Part shown: positions 1-5,885 of the stretch, in pieces
How the letters are laid out: each line of letters begins with the position of its first letter
Numbering within the stretch: position 1 is the first letter of the stretch
Assembly (NCBI GenBank): GCA_002392385.1
Contig: DGGX01000027.1
Location: 1 to 19,871, forward strand
DNA: 19,871 bases
Direction of reading: 5' to 3'
Origin: Lachnospiraceae bacterium UBA3863
GTDB lineage: Bacteria > Bacillota > Clostridia > Lachnospirales > Lachnospiraceae
Translations under genes and position numbers: made by a program
The notes under the pieces: generated by a model
What the model was told of the DNA's origin: nothing
Database searches by the model: none
The model's input: the letters and a program-made list of their open reading frames with translations, nothing else

Positions 1-79
1 GGTGGCTATAGCAATGGAGCTCGTCACTGTAGGCACAAAACTTGAGGACTTATAGACAATAGAATATTGGACTGATTAT

Positions 80-122
80 GGACGTTTATTTTCTGCATTC
101 CGCGGAGAGTAAACGTCCTTTT
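80..122 (+). terminator. terminator-like hairpin
   Basis: A perfect 9-base inverted repeat, GGACGTTTA (80-88) and TAAACGTCC (110-118), encloses a 21-base loop and is followed by TTTT (119-122). The stem has few G-C pairs and the loop is long, so it would be a weak terminator. It may instead be a protein-binding site. Nothing upstream in the window shows which gene it would end. Confidence 0.3.
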
Positions 123-268
123 GTTGCAGAGAAATGAGGAAACCTATGATTATCTGAACTTTGAACATAGCGGACACGCAAAGTGAAATGATCAGACAGA
201 TCAACGAAAATCAAAAAGCTGCCGAACATTGCTTGCTATTTTGAAATGGGTGCGATACCCTAGAGCTA

Positions 269-282
269 CGATAACGATTGCG
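269..282 (+). promoter_or_regulatory. candidate LacI-type operator
   Basis: CGATAACGATTGCG is a partly palindromic 14-mer with a central CG, like operators and catabolite sites bound by LacI/CcpA family proteins. It lies just before the ribosome binding site (288-294) of the decayed LacI gene, where an autoregulatory site would be expected. The symmetry is imperfect, so this is only a candidate. Confidence 0.22.
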
Positions 283-305
283 TAAACAGGAGGGTGAATG
301 GTTCC

Positions 306-598
306 GTGATCTCCATGAAGGATCATCACTCTGGATCACGCTTTCAATAACCGCGCGGCCGTGCTCTCCGACAATATGCGGGGGATGGAGACCATCGATC
401 GTCGGCTACGACGGGATCCATATGGCCAAGATGGTCAGCCCCAAGCTTACCACCTGGCAGCAGAATTCGGAGGAACTGGGCCGGATCGCCGCCGAACAGC
501 TTATTGAACGTATAGAACATCCGCGCACGACATTGCCGAGGCACATCACTGTGAAGGGCAGACTGCTGGAAGGCGAGACTGTCAGACAACTGGGCTGA
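306..598 (+). pseudogene. LacI-family regulator remnant, two internal deletions
   Basis: Three pieces of one LacI-type protein are stitched together in three frames. A start-like piece, VISMKD (306-323), follows the ribosome binding site AGGAGGG (288-294) and matches the usual N-terminus (MKDIA...). From 325 another frame reads ITLDHAFNNRAAVLSDNMRG, typical of the middle of the sugar-binding domain. From 398 a third frame gives IVGYDGIHMAKMVSPKLTTW and the rest of the normal C-terminus, ending at the TGA at 596-598. Nearly all of the helix-turn-helix and about a hundred residues of the sugar-binding domain are missing, so no working repressor can be made. It sits 25 bases before the GH3 gene, which it may once have regulated. 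Recognition of the family is firm; the exact breakpoints are inferred. Confidence 0.75.
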
Positions 599-623
599 AA
601 CGCAGCCGGACGGAGAACGATCT

Positions 624-2720
624 ATGACACGTGAACGGGCTAAACAACTTGCTGAGGAACTGGTCGGCCGTATGACCGTTGAGGAGAAGGCCGGGCAACT
701 CCGCTTCGACGCACCGGCGATCGAAAGACTGGGGATCCCTGCCTACAACTGGTGGAATGAAGGCCTTCACGGGCTGGCCCGCGGGGGCACTGCTACCAGT
801 TTTCCCCAGGCGATCGGCATGGCGGCCATGTTCGATGAGGAGCTTCTGGAGAAGATCGCTTCTGTCATCTCTGACGAGACCAGGGCCAAATACAACGCGC
901 TCTCTCGCGAAGGGGATCGCGATATCTATCACGGCCTGACATTGTGGTCTCCCAACGTAAATATTTTCAGAGACCCCCGGTGGGGAAGAGGTCAGGAGAC
1001 CTACGGGGAAGATCCCGTGCTCACCGCCCGGCTGGGCAGAGCTTTCGTCAGGGGGCTTCAGGGGCGGGACGGAACACTGAAAACGGCCGCCTGCGCCAAA
1101 CATTATGCCGTCCACAGCGGCCCGGAAGCACTGCGTCACAGCTTTGACGCCAGAGCATCCGAAAAGGATCTGGAGGAGACTTATCTGCCGGCTTTCAGAG
1201 CCCTGGTCGACGAAGGCGTCGAGGCTGTCATGGGAGCCTACAACCGACTCAACGGAGAGCCCTGCTGCGCGAGCGGCTACTTGATGGAGAAGCTCCGCGG
1301 CGAATGGGGCTTCGAGGGACATTTTCTCTCGGACTGCTGGGCCATCCGGGATTTCCATGAACATCACGGGGTCACAGACGCACCGGTCCGATCCGTGCAG
1401 AAAGCACTGAGACACGGATGTGACCTGAACTGCGGCTGTACCTATGAGTACATCCTGCATGCTCTGGACCTGGGGATGATCACGGAGGAAGAGATCACCC
1501 GTTCCGCCGTGCGTCTGTTCACGACACGTTTCCTCCTGGGGATCCTGGGAAGTGAAGGCAGCGAGTATGACGATCTGCCCTATGAAGTCATCGAGAGTCC
1601 CGGGCATCTGGAACTGGCCCACAGGGCCGCGCTGGAGAGCTGTGTACTGTTGAAAAACAAGGGGCTGCTGCCCCTCGATCCCGCAACCTGCGGCACGATC
1701 GGGGTGATCGGGCCGAATGCCGACAGCCGCCGCGCGATGATCGGCAATTACCATGGAACCTCTTCACGCTATGTGACCGTACTGGAGGGGATCCAGGATC
1801 TCGCGGGGGACCGCTGCAGGGTGCTCTATTCACAGGGCTGCGCCCTCAGCGAAGACCGGGTGGAGCCGCTGGCCCAGCCCGGAGACCGGCTCGCGGAAGC
1901 CGTGGCAGTCGCCAGGGCAAGCGATACGGTGATCCTCGTACTCGGTCTCGATGAGACATTGGAAGGGGAGGAGGGAGACGCCGGCAACAGTTACAGTTCC
2001 GGTGACAAGGCGAACCTGCTGCTGCCCTGGCCGCAGAGGCTTCTGGCGCAGCGGGTACTGGCCGTCGGAAAGCCTACGGTCGTTGTTCTGCTCGCGGGCA
2101 GCGCGATCGATCTCCAGGACATACAGGACAAGGCGGAGGCTGTTCTGCTGGGCTGGTACCCCGGCGCCGGCGGAGGCCGCGCCGTGGCGGAGCTGCTTTT
2201 CGGAGCCGCTTCTCCTTCGGGCAAGCTGCCGGTCACCTTCTACCGCAACGAAGCACTGGAAGAGCTGCCGCCCTTCACCGACTACAGCATGGCCGGACGG
2301 ACCTACCGCTACTACCGCGGCGAGCCGCTCTATCCTTTTGGCTACGGGCTGAGCTACGGAGACTGTCTTGTGACCGGACTGACAGCAGATCGGACGCAAG
2401 CCGTGATCACACTGGCGAACCGGGGCACGAAGGACACGGAAGAGGTTCTCCAGCTGTACATCCATGATGAGGAGAGTCCCTGGGCTCCGACGAATCCCGT
2501 TCTGTGCGGATTCCGGCGTGTCTTCCTCGCAGCGGGCGAGGAACAGGAGGTGACAGTCCCCATCGGGGAGACAGCCTTCTCTGTCGTCAATGACGCAGGA
2601 GAGCATGTCCCCGGCAGCGGCCGCTGGACGCTTTACGCGGGCTTCGGCGGACCGGATGCCCGCACGGAGGCTCTGACAGGCAGGAAAGCCCTGTCCGTGC
2701 CGATCCGTTTTACACCGTAA
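624..2720 (+). CDS. GH3 family beta-glycosidase (beta-glucosidase/xylosidase type)
   Basis: A 698-residue glycoside hydrolase family 3 enzyme that should remove terminal beta-linked sugars from oligosaccharides. The order is the usual one: a TIM-barrel domain (about 1-290) with the WNEGLHG motif (44-50), the substrate-binding KH pair (K159-H160) and the nucleophile motif LSDCWA with Asp237; an alpha/beta sandwich (about 330-560) with the acid/base loop around Glu447-Glu449; the YPFGYGLSY motif (570-578); and a fibronectin-III-like end (about 590-690). The WNEGLHG and SDCWA motifs resemble beta-xylosidase/arabinofuranosidase members more than classic beta-glucosidases, but the substrate cannot be read from sequence. 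There is no signal peptide, so it is probably cytoplasmic. The start follows GGAG (611-614) at good spacing. Its stop abuts the Zur relic, marking a rearrangement point. Confidence 0.93.
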   Translation: MTRERAKQLAEELVGRMTVEEKAGQLRFDAPAIERLGIPAYNWWNEGLHGLARGGTATSFPQAIGMAAMFDEELLEKIASVISDETRAKYNALSREGDRDIYHGLTLWSPNVNIFRDPRWGRGQETYGEDPVLTARLGRAFVRGLQGRDGTLKTAACAKHYAVHSGPEALRHSFDARASEKDLEETYLPAFRALVDEGVEAVMGAYNRLNGEPCCASGYLMEKLRGEWGFEGHFLSDCWAIRDFHEHHGVTDAPVRSVQKALRHGCDLNCGCTYEYILHALDLGMITEEEITRSAVRLFTTRFLLGILGSEGSEYDDLPYEVIESPGHLELAHRAALESCVLLKNKGLLPLDPATCGTIGVIGPNADSRRAMIGNYHGTSSRYVTVLEGIQDLAGDRCRVLYSQGCALSEDRVEPLAQPGDRLAEAVAVARASDTVILVLGLDETLEGEEGDAGNSYSSGDKANLLLPWPQRLLAQRVLAVGKPTVVVLLAGSAIDLQDIQDKAEAVLLGWYPGAGGGRAVAELLFGAASPSGKLPVTFYRNEALEELPPFTDYSMAGRTYRYYRGEPLYPFGYGLSYGDCLVTGLTADRTQAVITLANRGTKDTEEVLQLYIHDEESPWAPTNPVLCGFRRVFLAAGEEQEVTVPIGETAFSVVNDAGEHVPGSGRWTLYAGFGGPDARTEALTGRKALSVPIRFTP

Positions 2721-2728
2721 GAATCCGG

Positions 2729-2917
2729 GAGAACTGTTTCCACTGCAAATGTGAGAAATGCGGGAAGCTGATCCACCTGCACTGTGATGAGCTCAAGGGC
2801 ATGCAGGCTCATTTGTATGAGGAGCATCACTTTAAGCTGGATCCTCTGAGAACAGTCTTCTACGGGCTGTGTGAGGAATGCGGCGGCAGCACACCTGAAC
2901 ATACGGAGGATTTATAA
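2729..2917 (+). pseudogene. 3' end of Fur/Zur-family zinc repressor
   Basis: About 63 codons in one frame encode the dimerisation end of a Fur-family protein: HCKCEKCGKLIHLHCDEL, then HHFKLDPLRTVFYGLCEECG, stop TAA at 2915-2917. The two CXXC pairs (codons at 2750-2761 and 2870-2881) are the structural zinc site of Fur/Zur/PerR proteins. The winged-helix DNA-binding half is absent: upstream the frame runs into the end of the GH3 gene, with no start codon or N-terminal sequence. The relic ends two bases before znuA and still carries its ribosome binding site, so a zur-znuA pair probably existed before the 5' part was lost. Zur rather than another Fur member is inferred from the zinc-transport neighbour. 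Confidence 0.8.
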
Positions 2918-2919
2918 GT

Positions 2920-3951
2920 ATGAAGAAGGTACTTGCACTTATCCTGTCACTTATTATGGCCATCGGCTGTCTTACCGCCTGCGGTTCCGGGACCGGGGCC
3001 GGCGGAGCGGCAGGCAGCGGCAGCCTGCAGGTCGTGACCACTATTTTCCCGGGGTATGACTGGGTGATGAACGTTCTCGGCGAGAATCCGGCCGGCGCGG
3101 AGGTCACCATGCTTCTGGACAACGGCGTGGACCTTCACAGCTACCAGCCCACAGCCGCGGATATTCTGAAGATCTCTACCTGCGATGTCTTTATTTATGT
3201 CGGCGGGGAGTCGGACGAGTGGGTGGAGGATGCCCTGAAGGAGGCTTCCAACCCGGATATGATCGTGATCGATCTGCTGGAGGCTCTTGGGGACTCCGTC
3301 AAGGAGGAAGAAGTGGTCGAGGGCATGCAGGAAGAAGACCATGACCACGGCGAGGAAGAGCACGAGGAAGAGCACGAAGAGGAGCACGAACACGAGCATG
3401 AGGAGGGCGAGGTGGAATATGATGAGCACGTATGGCTCTCGCTCCGCAATGCCGTGACCCTGGTCGGGCGCATCAGCCAGGCCATGGAAGAGGCGGACCC
3501 GGACAACGCGGAGGTCTACAGGACCAATGCCGCCGCCTATACGGACCAGCTGGAGACGCTGGACGCGGCGTACATGGAGGCGGTTCAGAACGCGTCTCTA
3601 CATACGCTTCTGTTCGGAGACCGTTTCCCCTTCCGTTATCTGACGGATGATTACGGGCTGGATTATTATGCCGCTTTTGTCGGCTGTTCCGCGGAGACGG
3701 AGGCCAGCTTCGAGACCATTACCTTCCTGTCTCAGAAGGTGGATGAGCTGGGCCTGCCGGCCGTTATAACGATCGAAGGGAACGATCACCGGATCGCGGA
3801 GACCATCGTCCGGAACACACAGACGCAGAGTCAGGCGATCCTTACCCTGGACTCTATGCAGTCGGCCTCGTCGGCGGATGTGCGGGAAGGGATCACCTAT
3901 CTTTCCATCATGGAGTCCAACCTGGAGGTCCTGAAGGAGGCCCTGCAGTAA
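2920..3951 (+). CDS. znuA: zinc ABC transporter substrate-binding lipoprotein (ZnuA/AdcA type)
   Basis: A 343-residue extracellular metal-binding protein (cluster A-I) that captures zinc for an ABC importer. It has a lipoprotein signal with lipobox LTAC, giving Cys21 as the lipidated residue. Metal-site motifs follow: DLHSYQPT with His73, YDEHVW with His170, and GNDHR near 288-291. Between the first two is an acidic, histidine-rich loop (about 138-165), typical of zinc carriers. At the third ligand position, where many ZnuA proteins have His before AFGY, this one reads GDRFPFRYL, with Arg235 in that place; I recall this form from clostridial members. Start ATG follows GGAGG (2905-2909), which lies inside the Zur relic. 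No znuB or znuC is in the window; the next gene is an exporter, so the importer partners must be elsewhere. Confidence 0.92.
   Translation: MKKVLALILSLIMAIGCLTACGSGTGAGGAAGSGSLQVVTTIFPGYDWVMNVLGENPAGAEVTMLLDNGVDLHSYQPTAADILKISTCDVFIYVGGESDEWVEDALKEASNPDMIVIDLLEALGDSVKEEEVVEGMQEEDHDHGEEEHEEEHEEEHEHEHEEGEVEYDEHVWLSLRNAVTLVGRISQAMEEADPDNAEVYRTNAAAYTDQLETLDAAYMEAVQNASLHTLLFGDRFPFRYLTDDYGLDYYAAFVGCSAETEASFETITFLSQKVDELGLPAVITIEGNDHRIAETIVRNTQTQSQAILTLDSMQSASSADVREGITYLSIMESNLEVLKEALQ
3352..3399 (+). repeat. in-gene 12-base tandem repeat encoding His/Glu loop
   Basis: GAGGAAGAGCAC occurs twice in tandem (3352-3363, 3364-3375), followed by a variant GAAGAGGAGCAC (3376-3387) and shorter GAACAC/GAGCAT units. 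It encodes repeated E-E-E-H and E-H units in the zinc-chelating loop of the lipoprotein. The unit is a multiple of three, so slippage would change loop length without breaking the frame. Confidence 0.7.
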
Positions 3952-3973
3952 GAGAAACGAGTATGAGAACACG

Positions 3974-4021
3974 GCCTTCTCCTGTGGTATAATCAGACTG
4001 TCTGAAGAACAGGAGAAGGAG
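3974..4021 (+). promoter_or_regulatory. extended -10 promoter inside an inverted repeat that covers the ABC gene's RBS
   Basis: TGG-TATAAT (3985-3993) is a near-perfect extended -10 element; no clear -35 is seen. An 11-base perfect inverted repeat surrounds it: CCTTCTCCTGT (3975-3985) and ACAGGAGAAGG (4009-4019). The right arm contains AGGAG and most of the AAGGAG (4016-4021) used by the ATG at 4031. RNA started here (around 4000) lacks the left arm, so its ribosome site is free. RNA reading through from znuA contains both arms and could hide it. The elements are visible; the regulatory effect is inferred. Confidence 0.5.
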
Positions 4022-4030
4022 AAGTACTTT

Positions 4031-5782
4031 ATGAACAACCGAATCGATTATTCCCGCTCGCGGCTCGCTGTATTCGCGGCATATATCCGGCCACACGGCC
4101 GGGAATTTGCCGTGGATATGGCGCTGTCGGTCGCTGTGGCGGCGGTGGACCTGGTATTCCCCCTTGTCTCCCGCCGGTCCATGCAGGTGCTGCTGCCGCA
4201 GGGGATGTTCCCTACATTCTTCGCAGTGATGGCTGTCATGATCGCGGCCTACATCCTGCGAGCTTTTTGTATGTACCTGGTGACGGTGATCGGGCACCGG
4301 ATGGGGACCCTGGTGGAAGCGGATATGAGAAGGGACGTCTTCATGCACATGCAGGAGCTGTCCTACAGCTTCTTCGACCGCAACCGCACCGGCGTTCTGC
4401 TGGCGCGGGTGACCAATGATCTCTTCGAGATCGTGGAGCTGGCGCATCACGGACCGGAGAATATCCTGACCTGCTCGCTGACCATCGTCGGCGCCCTGGT
4501 GATCCTGCTGACCGTCAACTGGCGTCTGAGTCTGTTGCTCTTCATCATGCTGCCGGCCTGTATCGCCTTCGGCATGCGCCAGCGGCTGAACATGCAGCGG
4601 GCCAACAGGGAGGTCAAGAAGAAGACCGGAGAGATCAACGCGGCCATCGAGAGCGGGATCTCGGGGATCCGGACCTCCAAGGCTTTTGCCAACGAGGAGG
4701 CGGAGGACGCCAAGTTCAGTGCCGCCAACGAGGCCTTCAAGCAGAGCAAGGTGGCCTATTACCGGGCCATGGGCCTCTTTTTTGCCGGGACGGAGGCGAC
4801 CGTCGGCCTCATGCAGGCGGCGGTGATCACGGCCGGCGGCTATCTGATCATGCGGGGATCCATGGACTACATCGATCTGATCACCTTCACCCTCTATGTC
4901 TCTACCTTCACCGCGCCCATCCGCAAGCTCATGCAGTTCATGGAGATCTATACCCAGGGTATGGCCGGTTTTGACCGTTTTCTGGAGCTGATGCGGACAC
5001 AGCCGGAGATCCAGGACGCGCCGGACGCGGTGGAGCTCGACCCCCGTAGGGTGCGGGGAGAGATCGAGTTCGATCATGTGTCCTTCCACTATCAGGACGG
5101 CACCCAGGTCCTGGAGGATGTCAGCGCCAGGATCCGGCCGGGGGAGACCTATGCCCTGGTGGGCTCTTCCGGCGGCGGCAAGACCACCATGTGCCATCTG
5201 ATCCCCCGTTTCTATGACGTCACGGGCGGGCGGGTCCTGGTGGACGGTCATGACGTGCGGACGCTGACCCAGAGAAGCCTGCGCCGCAGCATCGGCATCA
5301 TCCAGCAGGACGTCTTCCTCTTCGCGGGGACGGTCATGGACAATATCCGCTATGGACGGCCCGACGCCACGGACGCCGAGATCGTCCGGGCAGCCCGTCT
5401 GGCCAGGATCCATGAGGATATCCTGCAGATGCCGGACGGCTACCAGACCTTCGTCGGCGAGCGCGGCGTCGTATTGTCGGGCGGACAGAAGCAGAGGATC
5501 TCCATCGCCCGTGTATTTCTGAAGAATCCGCCCATCCTGATCCTGGATGAGGCGACCAGTGCCCTGGACAGTGTCACGGAGGCCCAGATCCAGGAGAGCC
5601 TGGACGAGCTGAGCCGCGGCAAGACCTGCATCGTTATCGCCCACCGTCTGTCGACGGTCCACGGTGCCGACCGGATCGCGGTCATAGAGGACAGGCACAT
5701 CGCCGAGCAGGGGACCCGGGAAGAGCTCCTGGCCGCCGGCGGGATCTATGCCCAGCTGGAGAAGGCCCAGTCACTGGCCTGA
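4031..5782 (+). CDS. ABC exporter half-transporter (fused membrane and ATPase domains)
   Basis: A 583-residue type IV (MsbA/LmrA-like) ABC exporter with an N-terminal six-helix membrane domain (about 15-310) followed by a nucleotide-binding domain (about 335-583). All ATPase motifs are intact: Walker A GSSGGGKTT (378-386, Lys384), signature LSGGQ (482-486), Walker B ILILDE (Asp506, catalytic Glu507) and the switch histidine in IAHRLS (His538). It should act as a homodimer, or pair with another half transporter elsewhere, and pump a lipid, peptide or drug outward; the substrate is not predictable. It is not the zinc importer partner of the preceding lipoprotein, because importer components are never fused this way. 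It has its own promoter upstream. Downstream it faces the convergent RIFT-barrel gene. Confidence 0.94.
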   Translation: MNNRIDYSRSRLAVFAAYIRPHGREFAVDMALSVAVAAVDLVFPLVSRRSMQVLLPQGMFPTFFAVMAVMIAAYILRAFCMYLVTVIGHRMGTLVEADMRRDVFMHMQELSYSFFDRNRTGVLLARVTNDLFEIVELAHHGPENILTCSLTIVGALVILLTVNWRLSLLLFIMLPACIAFGMRQRLNMQRANREVKKKTGEINAAIESGISGIRTSKAFANEEAEDAKFSAANEAFKQSKVAYYRAMGLFFAGTEATVGLMQAAVITAGGYLIMRGSMDYIDLITFTLYVSTFTAPIRKLMQFMEIYTQGMAGFDRFLELMRTQPEIQDAPDAVELDPRRVRGEIEFDHVSFHYQDGTQVLEDVSARIRPGETYALVGSSGGGKTTMCHLIPRFYDVTGGRVLVDGHDVRTLTQRSLRRSIGIIQQDVFLFAGTVMDNIRYGRPDATDAEIVRAARLARIHEDILQMPDGYQTFVGERGVVLSGGQKQRISIARVFLKNPPILILDEATSALDSVTEAQIQESLDELSRGKTCIVIAHRLSTVHGADRIAVIEDRHIAEQGTREELLAAGGIYAQLEKAQSLA

Positions 5783-5792
5783 CACCTGTGTT

Positions 5793-5885
5793 TCAGACGG
5801 GCTCCTTCTCGTAGAGATCCGTGAACTCCCGGAGGAAGTCCCGGATACCGACGGCGCGGCAGGGCGCCCCCGCCGGGAAGAACAA
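5793..5885 (-). other. in-frame coding-like tail after the RIFT-barrel stop
   Basis: Past the TAA of the minus-strand RIFT-barrel gene, the same frame stays open for about 30 codons and reads protein-like text ending GIRDFLREFTDLYEKEPV, then TGA. It may be the 3' end of another decayed gene, or an extension cut off by a new stop. I do not recognise the family. The 103-base gap between the two convergent genes shows no clear terminator. Confidence 0.3.

Larger units (their letters stand above)
1..305. other. AT-rich non-coding stretch at window start
   Basis: No open frame of useful length with protein-like composition is visible on either strand. The base composition is clearly richer in A and T than the rest of the window, which is mostly GC-rich coding sequence. 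It holds one terminator-like hairpin (80-122), one operator-like site (269-282) and, at its right end, the ribosome binding site AGGAGGG (288-294) of a decayed LacI gene. It could be the control region of that gene or DNA of different origin. Confidence 0.5.

Noticed and set aside
582..1754. 390-codon minus-strand open frame opposite the GH3 gene
   Set aside because: Shadow of the GH3 gene; low-complexity composition and no start signal.
3908..5698. 596-codon minus-strand open frame opposite the ABC exporter
   Set aside because: It is the antisense shadow of a gene with every ABC motif intact; no motif or start signal of its own.
2920..5782. Zinc lipoprotein and ABC gene as one importer operon
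   Set aside because: The ABC protein is a fused exporter-type half transporter with its own promoter, not a ZnuB/ZnuC pair.
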